A stretch of 64,000 bases of DNA from Thinopyrum elongatum (taxonomy: Eukaryota > Streptophyta > Magnoliopsida > Poales > Poaceae). Under the pieces are notes generated by a model, which saw only the letters and a program-made list of their open reading frames with translations, searched no databases and was not told where the DNA came from. Position 1 is the stretch's first letter. Every line of letters begins with the position of its first letter. Both the position numbers and the translations under genes were made by a program. Shown one piece after another: positions 35,457-46,397 of this stretch. The stretch is from assembly GCA_011799875.1 (NCBI GenBank), contig CM022297.1:539880795-539944794 (forward strand), in the 5' to 3' direction.

Positions 35457-35599
35457 AGTCCCCGACGCGGCCCCGCCCGTCTTCCCCCGCCTCTTGGCCC
35501 CGCGGCCCCCGCCGCGGCCGCGCCCGGCTTTCCCCGCCTCTTGGCCCCGCGGCCCCGGCGCGTGCTGCACTTCTCAGCGGAGTTTGTGGCCACGCTCAA

Positions 35600-35940
35600 G
35601 GAGCAGGCCCGGGAAGAGCTCCTAGCGACTCATACGCATGTCGGAGCTGCTGGTGCGCGGCGGGCACGAGACGAGTGGTAGAGCGCGCCGCGATGGAGGG
35701 CGTGGTGTCCGGCGTCGGGGACTGCCGCGCCGTGCTGAGCCGCGGTGGCAGGGCGGAGGTGCTCACCGATGACCACCGCGCGTCGCGGCAGGACGAGCGG
35801 GACCAGATCAAGGCGCTGAAAGGCACGACAAGCGAAGCCGGAGACAACGACACTGGACGTGGGCGCCGACTGCGAGCTGCTCATCCTCGCCTCCGACGGG
35901 CTCTGGGACAAGGTGGGCAACTAGGAGGCCGTCGACGCCG
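35600..35940 (+). pseudogene. PP2C protein phosphatase fragment
   Basis: Two pieces of a plant PP2C catalytic domain in different frames. The first (about 35,690-35,815) has GVVSGVGDCRAVLSRGG and TDDHRASRQDERDQI. The second (about 35,852-35,940) has CELLILASDGLWDKVGN, then an in-frame TAG, then EAVDAA. GDCRAVL and ASDGLWD are PP2C hallmarks with metal-binding aspartates. Sequence between them in real PP2Cs is missing. With the frameshift and stop it cannot be active. Confidence 0.8.
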
Positions 35941-35945
35941 CACCA

Positions 35946-37139
35946 TTTTCCTTGTGCCCGGCCTCGTTCTAGTGTGATCTTCCTGTTAAGTATAGTTGTT
36001 AACTCCTAATTACTATGCATGTCTGCAACCAAATACCGGATGAATATTGCACCCTGAGGACAAGATCTCTCATGCAGGCGACCAAACAACACGAAAATGT
36101 TGCATTTTACCCTGTATTTCCTCAAATAGGCCCTACCGAGTCTGTCTTATTTTTTCAATGCAACCACCCAAAAATAGATGCAGGTAACCAAACACGTCAA
36201 TAGTGAGTGTAGTCGCCAGATGCTTCCACACATTTTCGAGTGCTATAGCACATACCCTCTCAAAGTAGCCCATAAAAATTATCGAGAAAATGTAAAAAAG
36301 ATACTATGCATGTATGCATTTAGCATATAAAAAATAAGATTCAAAATCGAGAAACAAACCAACCACCAATTTGGATGACTTGTACGGGCTTAACCCTCAA
36401 ACTGTCCGCATATGCCTAGACCATGCTGTCCGGACGTGTTGTGCCAAACAACGCAGCCCTGTATCGGTTCGCTGGGTGGTCCGGACGTGCAACGCGTGAT
36501 CTACGAGGCCGCGCACGCCGCTCGCAAATGAAATTCCTGCGCAGCCGGACGTGGACGCGGCCGCCAACTGCGCATCCTACGCGCCGCCGTCCAACTTTCT
36601 GGGGCGCACGTGGCAGGTGGACAGTGATGGACCATCCACGTGCGTCATCGACCTCACGTCCACTGGGGCCGATAAGGATAGGTCGCGGACTCCTTCGGGG
36701 ATGAGTAGGGCATGAGAGGCGGCAGGGCATTGTGTTCCAAGTGGGCCGGTGCGTCTCCCATGTTCTACTGTTCGTCACCGGAGACCACACCTTCACTTCA
36801 CGGGTTTTAAACCTCATCGCCGTTCACGGAGACAGCAGATGGAGGATGTGGTCGCCCATGCGGAATACAAAGAAAGTTGACGACGGCCACCGCCGTAGGA
36901 TAGACTTAGGATTGGGTTTTTTTTTTCTAAAAGTTCCAAATGTATTGAAAATCCATCTTGTTTGCATGAATTTCGTCCTGTTAGTTAAAAAGTTATTGGC
37001 ATCAGTGTACGCGGACATATGCCGGAGCAAATTTGAGGGGATTCAGATTTGATGATAACCCCCAGGCCACTTAAACCCGACATGTCATGGACAGCGGCGG
37101 GAGGCATATGATAAGGATTTGCCAATGAGGGGTTATCCT
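35946..37139. other. spacer, no gene seen
   Basis: Mixed AT-rich and GC-rich DNA. The 36,416-36,720 part is GC-rich with frames on both strands but no recognisable domain. 36,900-37,060 resembles degraded DNA-transposon interior. Confidence 0.3.
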
Positions 37140-37400
37140 CAATTGTCCCACTCACATGACCGACAAGGCAAGGCGGCCATCCGGCTCCGGCGCGGCGGAG
37201 GCCAGCGAGCTCGCGCCCTCCAGGCCCCGTCCCCGATGCGGGGCTCTGGAGGCCGGACGGCCACGTGATGCGCGCGAGCGGGGAGCGGCCGGCGACTCGT
37301 CTGACTCCCCCAGGTCCGCCTCCCTCGCCGTCGCCGCCACCGGATTCCGTCGAATCGCTCGCGCACCCTCGCCTCTGCTCATGGACTCATGGTATTAACA
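37140..37400. repeat. GC-rich 3'-flank block of the RLP array, copy A
   Basis: Shares GGAGGCCAGCGAGCTCGC, CTCTGGAGGCCGGACGGCC and GCCTCCCTCGCCGTCGCC-type phrases with 46,640-46,890 and 51,270-51,610. Each lies downstream of an RLP gene, so it belongs to the duplicated unit. Read on the minus strand, GASSLASA recurs in the copies. It may be the 5' remnant of another gene; not proven. Confidence 0.55.
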
Positions 37401-37728
37401 GGTCCCTTTTTATTACCGCACCATTCACGGATCACAGGATGCAAATACAGTTGCATACGAGTCAAATCGATTACAAATTACAGTTAAACTTGGCCACCAA
37501 TACAGTTGCAGACGGGCAAATATATTACAAATTGGCATGTTCAAAATAATACAAATGCTCAGCACTATGGATTTAACAAGTCTAATAGACCAAATAAGAC
37601 TACAGATACATGAACAGGTAAATAGCAGATCCTTCCATTCATCTACAGAGAAATCACAACTTCAGCAATCAGCACTTGTTTATTCTAGTGGATTGAATAC
37701 TGATACCACTGGTTGCGGTTAAACCTGC

Positions 37729-40716
37729 TCAATCTGTGGTGGTTGGCTTCCCCGTCATCCTCGCGCAATTCACAACCACAAGCACATAAATTTTATCACA
37801 AACCTCATCGAATAGCCGGAAGTAGGAGGCTCTCCATGTTTTCTTGAAGAGAAGGGAGCAGAACACCACCCAGAGGCCAACCACAAAGCCCACGCTTAGC
37901 CCGAAACAGAAAGGCGTCGCTTCGGATCCTTCTTTGCTCGCTGTGAAGTGGCTTTCTGCTGTGTGGTCTCCCGGGCAGCTCTTCTGAAGAGGAGGTCCGC
38001 AGAGGCCAGCGTTACCAATGTACATGGATGCGGGGTCGGAAGGGTTGAGTGTGTCGAGCTGGTGCCCCGACGGTATCCTTCCTGATAATTCGTTGTAGGA
38101 CAAGTTCAGATAGCTTAGTGATGTTAGATCGGATAGGCCCGGAGGGGTTTCGCCAGAGAGCTGGTTGCTGGAGAGGTCAAGTGATTCCAGTGAGTGCATG
38201 ATGCCAATGCTTTCTGGGATTTTTCCGGTCAAGTGGTTCAGAGACAGATTCATATTCACTAAACCTGATGCAGGACCTATGCTTTCGGGGATATTTCCAG
38301 TTAAATGATTGCAGGATAAATCAAGACTCACTATGTCTATGAACCGACCAATATATTCGCGCCCTTGCCCTTTTGTGACTACAAATATGCTAGCAATCAT
38401 AGCATACTCATAGTCACCAGGATTTTGGGCGTCATCTACTACAGTAATGCCATCATCTACTGTAGCCATGTCGCTGGAAGTGCTGGATGGGTAATCCCGA
38501 GCTGCTAATTCTGTGGTCTTGGTCACGCCATCCATGTTTAGTAGGGATCGAGGTATAGTACCTGAGAAGTTGTTGTGTGCTAGGTCCAAATATTGGAGAT
38601 ATCGAAGTCCTCTAAGCTGGGTGGGTATATAGCCAGAAAACATGTTGGACCTGAGGCTCAGAAATTTCAGCTGTGGTAATTTCTCTCCAATCCAAGGTGG
38701 TATACTTCCAAAAAACCTATTTTGCCCAAGATCAATAAAAGTTAGTTCTGGGCAATTCTGTAATATCAAAGGGAATTCATCCGAGAGGCTATTGTTGTTG
38801 AGCCTCAGAGTTTCAATTGACATCGACAATGATATCTCAGAGCTTGAATCACTATCCAGAGAAGCTGTGTTTGATGGCACCTTTCCTGAACTTGACGCCA
38901 CATTTTCTGAACATCGAGGGAACTGACCTGTTATCATATTGTTCCTAATGTCAAGCAATGTTAATGACTTCATTTGGCATAACGATGCCGGGATAGTGCC
39001 CGTGAAATGGTTGTCAAATAGAAGCAATCTGTCTATGAGTAATGGCCATCTGACATTTAATGGCAGAGCCCCTGACAGGGAGTTTCTTGAGAGATCTAAA
39101 GTCATTATATTCTGAGGCAGCTGTTCTACCGGACCAATGAACTGATTCGAGCTTAGATCTAAGAAACTGGTGTCCATCTGTCCAAGAGTAGCTGGTAATG
39201 TGCCACTGATGTTATTGTTTGAGAGATCCAAAACGTCAGCCTTTCTAAACACAGTCCAAAACCAATCAGGCATGGTATCAGCTATGCTGGCATTGGACAT
39301 ATAAAGGTAGGAGATATTCTTTGGTGATTTGAGCCACTGAGGAAATCTCGGCCCAAGATAGCATGATCTTAATCCTAGTGTGAGCAATCTCCTTGGAGGG
39401 ATCCAGTCAGAGTTCAGCTTCATGGTAAAGGAATTTCCAGATAAGTGCAGCTCCTGCAACTCTGTAAGCTTGGAGAAGTGCTCTTGAGTGATGAGACCAT
39501 CCATCTGATTGTACCCTATGTTCAGGTAAATCAGGTTAGAAAGCATGCCTATCGCAGTGGTCAGAGGTCCTGTAAGCTTGTTGAAACTGAGATCAAGAGT
39601 GCTCAAGCTAGTCATGTGGCTGATCCAATCTGATAGTGAGCCAGTTATGTTATTGTGGCCCAGATGCAGCTCCTGCAACTGACTCCATGAACATTTTGGT
39701 AACCTCTCGATGAACTCCGTCACGTCCCCTTGAACATCATTATATGCCAATTCAAATATTCTCAGGCTGCAAAGGCTGGTCAGTGTGTCTGGTATCATTC
39801 CCTTTATATGGTTCTGCCTCAGCTTAAGGACTTCAAGTGAGGTCAAGTTTCCCAATTGTGCAGGAAACACGCCATATATACGGTTGAACTCAAGGTTGAG
39901 ATATTTCAGGTTGCTTGCGTCCCAAACCCAGCTAATAGCGTCAAACTGCATTTCAATGGAGTTCCAAAACAGGTCGAGGATCTTGAGCCTGGTGAGGTTC
40001 GAGCGAGGCATATAGTGGTTTGTGGTAATAAGCGAACATGACGTTAGCCTGAGGACCTCAAGAGAGGACAGCATGTTCACTGTGTCAACCCAGTCTATCA
40101 CTTTGCTGAGGTTCACAAAACTCATGTCAAGATGCTTGAGCAAAGAGAGTTGTGACAGCCACGAGAGATCTTCTGAGTGCTGCAGACCATAAGATCTCAG
40201 ATCAAGGTATCGCAACCTCAAGAGGTTGCCAAGCTGATGGGGCACCGTGCCAGAAAAATTCAGGGTAGAGAGGTTGAGGTACCGCAGATTGCCAAGAGAC
40301 CCTAAGAAGCCTGGCAGGCGGCCTCGAGGCCCGGTGAGATCGTAATTCCCACCAAAGTCGAGGTGTTGCAGATGCTGCAGGGTTTTCAGAGAAGAACTGA
40401 TCTCACCTTCCAGGGAAGACCGGATGTACCGTGCATGAAGGTCAAGCTCAATGACATGGCCGGTCATGTTGCTGCACCTGACACCCTCCCACTGGCAGCA
40501 GTCCTGCCCTCGCCACGACGAGAGGAGGCGCTCCGGGTCGGCTGTGATGCCGGCTTTGATGGACAGAAGGGCCTCCCTCTCCCTTGCGATGCATCCTCCT
40601 CCATGCGTCTTCCATGAATCACGTTTGGGCCAACCTGCTGTGGTTTGTGTGAGCAGGAGCAGGAAGACTGCAAGTGCAAGCATGGTGGATTGAGATCTCA
40701 GAAAGAACCAGCTCAT
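37729..40716 (-). CDS. LRR receptor-like protein (Cf/EIX type), intact
   Basis: 995 codons, no intron. A secretion signal (hydrophobic MLALAVFLLLL at 12-22) precedes an LRRNT-type cap (CIAREREALLSIKAG at 42-56; CC..W.GV.C at 73-81). About 28 extracellular LRRs with NLSG/IP cores follow. A non-LRR island lies at about 735-790, then four more LRRs and a cap (NAGLCGPPL). A membrane helix (about 936-957, with GxxxG) and a 38-residue basic tail with no kinase complete it. Known RLPs of this plan (Cf-9, EIX2) sit in the plasma membrane and signal through SOBIR1- and BAK1-type kinases; the ligand here is unknown. The start at 40,716 is the first in-frame ATG; the ATG at codon 12 is an alternative, and this N-terminus (MSWFFLRSQST) differs from copies 2 and 3. 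Upstream modules carry W-box cores. Confidence 0.93.
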   Translation of the reverse strand: MSWFFLRSQSTMLALAVFLLLLTQTTAGWPKRDSWKTHGGGCIAREREALLSIKAGITADPERLLSSWRGQDCCQWEGVRCSNMTGHVIELDLHARYIRSSLEGEISSSLKTLQHLQHLDFGGNYDLTGPRGRLPGFLGSLGNLRYLNLSTLNFSGTVPHQLGNLLRLRYLDLRSYGLQHSEDLSWLSQLSLLKHLDMSFVNLSKVIDWVDTVNMLSSLEVLRLTSCSLITTNHYMPRSNLTRLKILDLFWNSIEMQFDAISWVWDASNLKYLNLEFNRIYGVFPAQLGNLTSLEVLKLRQNHIKGMIPDTLTSLCSLRIFELAYNDVQGDVTEFIERLPKCSWSQLQELHLGHNNITGSLSDWISHMTSLSTLDLSFNKLTGPLTTAIGMLSNLIYLNIGYNQMDGLITQEHFSKLTELQELHLSGNSFTMKLNSDWIPPRRLLTLGLRSCYLGPRFPQWLKSPKNISYLYMSNASIADTMPDWFWTVFRKADVLDLSNNNISGTLPATLGQMDTSFLDLSSNQFIGPVEQLPQNIMTLDLSRNSLSGALPLNVRWPLLIDRLLLFDNHFTGTIPASLCQMKSLTLLDIRNNMITGQFPRCSENVASSSGKVPSNTASLDSDSSSEISLSMSIETLRLNNNSLSDEFPLILQNCPELTFIDLGQNRFFGSIPPWIGEKLPQLKFLSLRSNMFSGYIPTQLRGLRYLQYLDLAHNNFSGTIPRSLLNMDGVTKTTELAARDYPSSTSSDMATVDDGITVVDDAQNPGDYEYAMIASIFVVTKGQGREYIGRFIDIVSLDLSCNHLTGNIPESIGPASGLVNMNLSLNHLTGKIPESIGIMHSLESLDLSSNQLSGETPPGLSDLTSLSYLNLSYNELSGRIPSGHQLDTLNPSDPASMYIGNAGLCGPPLQKSCPGDHTAESHFTASKEGSEATPFCFGLSVGFVVGLWVVFCSLLFKKTWRASYFRLFDEVCDKIYVLVVVNCARMTGKPTTTD

Positions 40717-41511
40717 GTTCTTCTTAGGTAGTGCTAGTCCTCAATTTAATTGTTATTGATATTATAGGAGCATATTGCATGTTCAGTCAACATCTGATAT
40801 GACAAGGATACTATTGTGGTCAAGCTGCAGTGTGCTGAATATTGCGATTTTTCAGCATTGCATTAACTGCGGTCAAACTGATTGTGGAACAGAGAAGAAA
40901 AAGAGAGCGTTCAGCAGGGTTGACCCCATCTTCGTCCTAGCTGCTGGAGTGAATGGCTAGCTGCTCATTTGATACAGTCTAGTCACGTATATGCGGTTTG
41001 TTTTCAGTTTTCTATGTAACGCAGAATACTTGCTGTAAAGTTAGTTTGTTAACGAAGATAAAAAAATATTTAATCATTTGCCTCCACCTGTAGGGCCATA
41101 GAAAAAAGAAGAAGGCAAAGACAAATAATGTTGCTGCCCAGGAAAACATCTTGGAACAAGGTCCTAGCGCTATGCCGAATGTGTCCGAAAAGGAGGATCA
41201 AAGCAAAGGTAGCATTGTCAAAAGTAAACTGAAATGTATCTCATTATCAATTTAATTCTTGTTGACATTAGAGAGCAAATTGCATGTTGAGTCTACATCT
41301 CATACAGGAACAGTGGCCTGAACAATTGCAACTTTTCAGCATTGTATTAATTGCGGTCAAATCAAAAGTTGGAACAGAGAAGAAAAGAAAGAAAGCATTC
41401 AGCACTTGCGAGGATTGACCACATCCACATGGAGGGAAGAGGGTACAAAGAGAAAGTTTGTGTTAATTATCTCCCTGTCATGCTAGAGTTCTAACTGTTC
41501 TTTATTAGGTA

Positions 41512-41592
41512 CTCCCTCCGTAAACTAATATAAGAGTGTTTAGATCACTACTTTAGTGATCTAAACGCTCTTATATTAGTTTACAGAGGGAG
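41512..41592. mobile_element. Stowaway MITE (81 bp, near-perfect palindrome)
   Basis: CTCCCTCCGTAAACTAATAT pairs with its reverse complement (one mismatch), and the arms meet around AGTGATCTAAAC. TA flanks both sides (41,510-41,511; 41,593-41,594). Confidence 0.92.
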
Positions 41593-42320
41593 TACAGTTT
41601 AGTGACTTTAGTCGTATTTATGCAATTTGTTTCCTTGCCGCTCCACTCTCCGCTAACACAAATTATTTACTGTAAAGTTAGCTTGTCGATGAAGAGAAAA
41701 AATGGTTTCATCATCTGACCCTGCTATGTACCATTGACTTGCAGAATAATGTCCATCTCTGATTCCGTCATCAAGAAAGAAGAAACACAAGGTAAAGAAA
41801 CATAATGTTGATGCCCAGGCCTTCAAATTTGAGAAAGCAGGTACCGGCGTAATGGACATAGAAACCGAAAGCAAAATGGCCGAGCTTCCCCTGCTAGGAC
41901 GGCACTCAAAAAATAGAGGATCAGACAGAAACAGAGGATCTCGCCCCTGCTTTCTTGTGTTACTGGTGTTGGTGGTGTTCATTCATAGTGTAAGGTTAAT
42001 GAAATGTACTAGTAGTGTATCTCATTGTCAAAGATGTCGGTGGCCTGGATAATTGCAGTTTCCAAGCATCGTATTTAATTGCGGTCAAATAAAAGTTGAA
42101 GGTGGAACAGATTTTAAAAATAAATAAATAAATAAAGCATTCGGCAGCATTCAGCAGTTGCCAGGATTGACCACATCCACGGTTCAGTGTTGTCTCCGTC
42201 ATGTGCTAGAGTTGGTGGAGCAAATGGCTAGCTTTCATCAAGTATAGTTTAGTATGTATATGCAGTTTGTTTCCATTCCACTCACCATGTAACACAAATT
42301 ATTTACTGTAAAGTGTAGTA

Positions 42321-42390
42321 CTCCCTCCATTCCAAAATTCTTGTCTTAGATTTGTCTAGATACGGATGTATCGTTTTGGGACGGAGGGAG
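42321..42390. mobile_element. Stowaway MITE (70 bp)
   Basis: CTCCCTCCATTCC and GGGACGGAGGGAG ends with TA on both sides. It interrupts an upstream module of RLP copy 1. Confidence 0.88.
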
Positions 42391-42802
42391 TATGTATCAT
42401 TGACAATGCCAACACATTGCTGTCTGACAACAGCGAAAAGTATGCAGACACTGGAAAGGGTGCCAACACGAGTTGATCTTTCTAGCTTCCTGACGAACAT
42501 GGCGGTTTGATGCAGTTGTCGTGAGAAGAAAGGTGGCTGTGCCGTAGGCTTTATTTCTTTCTATCTGTGATGATGCATCATTACATTAGAGGCTGTAATG
42601 AACGATCTTGTGGAACTCGTTGTGCCTTTGTTGTAGAAAAACACAAATTATTTATTGTAAAGTTATTTTGTTAATGGAGAAAAAGATTGTAATTGTTTGC
42701 CCCTGCCATATATATATTTGCAAATGGAACATGAAGTAAAGGATGATTATATGGTGAAAATTAAGTGATTAACTATGCATTTATAGGGCGCAATATGCTA
42801 TA

Positions 42803-43090
42803 CTCCGTCTAGGTGTATAAGTCACCTTACGAAAACCAAATAATCCCAAAACACTTAGGCGCGGTGCATTAACTTCCACCTCGTTTCTTGTTTCTTGATA
42901 TATCAACCAATAAGAGATGTGGGGCGTGCATGCTTTCAATGACTTGAGACTACCAAACACGACATGCAGTGGTTAGTTCATTGCATGCAATGATATTAAC
43001 TAGCAAATGAACATTAAGTTCTCTCGTTTTCCCCTCCGCCTTGGTCGCGGTGCACAACCTAAGATGACTTATGCACCTAGACGGAGGGAG
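42803..43090. mobile_element. Stowaway MITE (288 bp)
   Basis: CTCCGTCTAGGTGTATAAGTC pairs with GACTTATGCACCTAGACGG near the far end, which closes GAGGGAG. TA on both sides (42,801-42,802; 43,091-43,092). Confidence 0.88.
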
Positions 43091-44674
43091 TAACATTTTT
43101 TTCTAGGGAACACAAGGTTCTAGTTGATTATCTCATACATTGAAGTAATTCCTGTTTGGATGATTTAAAAAAAAAGACCATCCAAGACTAGCCCTTGAAG
43201 ATATATTTTTATAGAAGGAAAATCTGTAAGCACCACGTGTCACCTCCAGACTCAGCGCAGGTGGGCTTGCTCACTTCGAGGGAGCCAAGCCAACAGGGTG
43301 ATGTTTGGATGATTTAGATTGTTTGGATTGCAACTAGCCCTTCTATATTGTTATAGGTATAGAAAATGATTTCCAATAAACCATTCCTTTTTAAAACATA
43401 AAAAATCAACTAGTGTGATACTTCCAAACAGACTTTTGCCCCGCTTTGTAGATAAAGCCAAATGGCCGAACGGTACATGAAATTGAGGAAATTCCCAGAG
43501 GCGATCAAAAGAGAAACACACAAAACACGCCGAGCACGCTAAAAAGCACCAAGAGTGCACTACTAAACGCCTCCAGCAAGTCACTGAGAAGAAGCACAAT
43601 AGACACGCTACCGCAACTTAGAGACACCCACACTCATCGGCAACGTCCCCTAGAGGGTCATGACACAAAGCAGCGCCACCGCCACGTCTACGGAGGCGGA
43701 CAAAGGGTTTTCACCCCTGAGTGTCAGAGGGAAGGGAGAGAGGTTGGCTCCCCAAGAGGAACACGGCATCCACAAGCATTGCCGCCACAGGCATCGAGGC
43801 AGCAAGTGTTCACTTGACCCCTTTCATGCACAACAGCATGGAAACTCAGGCCACCAAACCCACCACAGCAGATCAGGGACTCCAGATACAGATCAAAGCT
43901 TCGTTACAACAACCTATGACATCCTCTCCATGACCACCCGCCACAGGACACCTCGCCACCCCACATGGTCAAAGCACGCCGCTAACACCAACGACAATGC
44001 TGCTCGCTGAAGAACCATCAGTGCAACCCGCCATCCAGGGTCATCGCCCCCAGCACCTGGCCCCAATCCACCCCCCGCACCAAGTATGCAGCCACCAACC
44101 TTCGAAAGAAAGGGTGGGAAGGCCTCTGCTTCCCCACCACTGCACAAACCCTATCCCCATGGCCACCAGTGAGCACAGTCAGATGTGGACACGCGTGAAC
44201 CCCAACCTGACGATCACCGACCACCAACTGTAGCGGCAACCATTGAGCCCAAGATCGATCCCCACCCTCTTTGGCGTCTGGATCTGGACATGGCACCGGC
44301 CAGCACCACTGCCCCCATTGTGCCCCACTTGGGTAGAGGGCAAGCACCCCGATGGTGCACAACCACCAAACTGGGGAAGAGGACGAGGTAGAGGACCCCA
44401 CACCCCCAGGCGGCGACCACTAGTGGGACATGAAGAGGCATCCAACCAGTCAACATTAACCCGCTCAGGCCCGACTAGGGTTCGGGGCATGTGTCATCCC
44501 TAGAGAGGAGGAAGACGAGAAAGGGAGGGAGAGATGAGGAAGGGGCGACCCCACCACCACCAATCGCCGAATAACTTTTCCCAATGACACGCAGACGACA
44601 ACAAGGGGAGGAGGAAGACCTAGGTGGGTAGTGGGGAGCACCCTACGGGGTGGCGAGAGGGCCAAGTGGGGTTA
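43091..44674. other. spacer, unassigned repeat DNA
   Basis: 43,140-43,340 has a small direct repeat (GTTTGGATGATTTA, ACTAGCCCTT). 43,600-44,670 is C-rich with frames open on both strands. Phrases such as ACACAAAGCAGCGCCACCGCC look like Triticeae repeat DNA, but no domain was recognised. Confidence 0.3.
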
Positions 44675-46397
44675 GAGAATCTCCAACCGGCCCCTTACTG
44701 CCCCATATGTTCAGGCGGTCAGCCCGGGAATATCTGGGACAAAACAAATGCAACCCAATCAGATGCCCTATACCTAGCTGATATATATGGGCTATTCGAC
44801 ACCCATCCAACCCAGCTCATATGTCGGACGGATTTTGGGCCACCGGATGTGTTCGCACGTCAGACCCACACAAAAAATCGCCCCAAATTGACCGTTCTTA
44901 CCCCCCCCCCCCCGGTGCACGCCTCCGCCATCGCGCTCCTCCGTGTCTGTGCATTGACCTCCTATTCCACCCTAGGTGTTGACATCCGCTTCGTCGTCAG
45001 CCCACTGCCATGGACGATGGCACAGAGTATATGGGGGGTACCAACCGTAGGAAAGGAAGTGGAGACTATCGCCCGCAAGGATCGGTGCCGACGGAAGCAC
45101 GCCCGCAAGAAAGCTGAGAAGGAAAATGTGATGAATGACGTCCTCAACATGTAATTCGCCCTTGTTTGATGTTTTGGGCATCATCAGGCCCTCAAAAAAG
45201 AAGGTGAAGGCAAAAGGACCAGCATTCTCAAACCATGAAGATGTCTTTTGTGTAAAGCTTTGGTTGGCCATAAGCATGGATCCTATGTGTGGAACCGAGC
45301 AAAATGGCTCTAAGTATTGGCAAAAAAAATCCACACGCGGTACCATGGACACAAGCACTACGTGGATCCACATGCAATTCATATCACCCGTAACGAGGGA
45401 TCTGTCCAATGTATATGGACCACCATCCAAGAGTGCATGAATAAGTTTTGCGGTTACTATGCGCAAGTGCCAGATAGCAATCAAAGTGGTGTTGGACTCG
45501 ATATCCATGTAGGTTTTGTTTGCTTCATATTGTTCATCATTTTTCTTTCTTGCTTCGTTTCTTGCATTGTGTTGATGAGTGATTTTTTTCTTGATAGATG
45601 GGGTTGGCCGCCACTTTGGACCATGAAATTGAGAATAAGCCATTCACCATGTCCTATTTGTTGGGCGCAATAGAATAGGAAATTGAAAATGATGGCCTTC
45701 AATGCTCTCCTCTAGTTCGATGTCTAATTCTTGGCTGCCTACATGTACACCATCCCTAAGATAAAGCAGACGAGACTGGAAGAAGTGCCTCCCATGGCTG
45801 CTATGAGTGAAATCAACAAGAGGGGACAAGATGGTGCAGGCCAACCATCGCGAGGGAGAGCTGTGCCGACGTCGGCGAGCCATGGGGGGAGTTGCCTGTG
45901 TTTTTTGCGATTCTTGTTGCGACACAGAGGGGGCCACCCAATGGCTGTTGTAACCGGCGACCTGCGATGTTGCGAGCTACAATCGGTACAAGGGCACTGC
46001 TATAAACGGTGGCCACAAGCGTCGACGAGCTGCAACTGGTGCCTGGTGCTGCTACGATGTAGATGGGTATTGCGACGAGTCATGATGGCGATGACAACCA
46101 CCCCGGATGTTGTCAGGCCTCGTGCGACGTGATGTTGCGGCGAGGGGGGGGGGGGGGGGGGGGGGGGAGGGGGCTGCTATGGTGCCTCGTTGGAGCTGCA
46201 CGCGCGTGGTGGGAGGCGGAGATGTGCATGTTGGTGTCGCGACTAAGAGGCGAAAGGGATTTTTTTTGTCCATGCATTGACCAAGCGTGGGCGCTGACCC
46301 TCTCCATGCAACGGCTACACGACGACCAATCTGGTGCTTGCGTCGGTCAATCGACACATAGTGCTCTTCAATTATTTTAATCTGGTTGGAGATGCTC
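44675..46397 (+). mobile_element. PIF/Harbinger element with ORF1 relic
   Basis: Inverted ends GAGAATCTCCAACCGG and CTGGTTGGAGATGCTC, flanked by TTA and TAA, one change from the 3-bp TWA TSD of this superfamily. It carries an ORF1-type sequence (45,189-45,512) but no visible DDE transposase. A 24-G run (46,144-46,167) lies in its right half. Confidence 0.8.
45189..45512 (+). pseudogene. Harbinger ORF1 (Myb/SANT-like) relic
   Basis: Reads KKKVKAKGPAFSNHED, KLWLAISMDPMCGTEQ, NGSKYWQK, then after a 1-base shift in the A-run at 45,322-45,329, KIHTRYHGHKHYVD, SVQCIWTTIQECMNKFCG and YYAQVPDSNQSG. This matches the DNA-binding ORF1 protein that accompanies PIF/Harbinger transposase and is often annotated in grasses as NAM-associated or SANT-like. 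The frameshift and later stops make it inactive. Confidence 0.75.

Larger units (their letters stand above)
40717..42720 (-). promoter_or_regulatory. tandem upstream modules of RLP copy 1
   Basis: Two modules alternate. One (about 40,830-40,930, 41,320-41,430, 42,045-42,185) has TTTTCAGCATTG, GCGGTCAAA, AACAGAGAAGAAA and ATTGACC. The other (about 41,020-41,160, 41,650-41,840, parts at 42,295-42,500 and 42,645-42,720) has TTACTGTAAAGTTAG and a tRNA-Val relic (GCTGCCCAGG at about 41,131; GATGCCCAGG at about 41,808). W-box cores (TTGACC/T) near the gene lie at 40,785-40,790, 40,871-40,876 and 40,920-40,925. WRKY control would suit an immune receptor but is inference. Confidence 0.55.

Noticed and set aside
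34688..35977. A 429-residue plus-strand frame
   Set aside because: It runs through spacer, a (GA)n run, the antisense of an LRK10-like fragment and only part of the PP2C fragment, so it is accidental.
40761..40766. TATAAT on the minus strand, about 45 bp upstream of the RLP copy 1 start
   Set aside because: Too close to the ATG for a normal 5' leader; common by chance in this AT-rich stretch.
43660..44680. Overlapping frames on both strands of up to 127 residues
   Set aside because: No domain, frames shift, and the sequence looks like C-rich repeat DNA.
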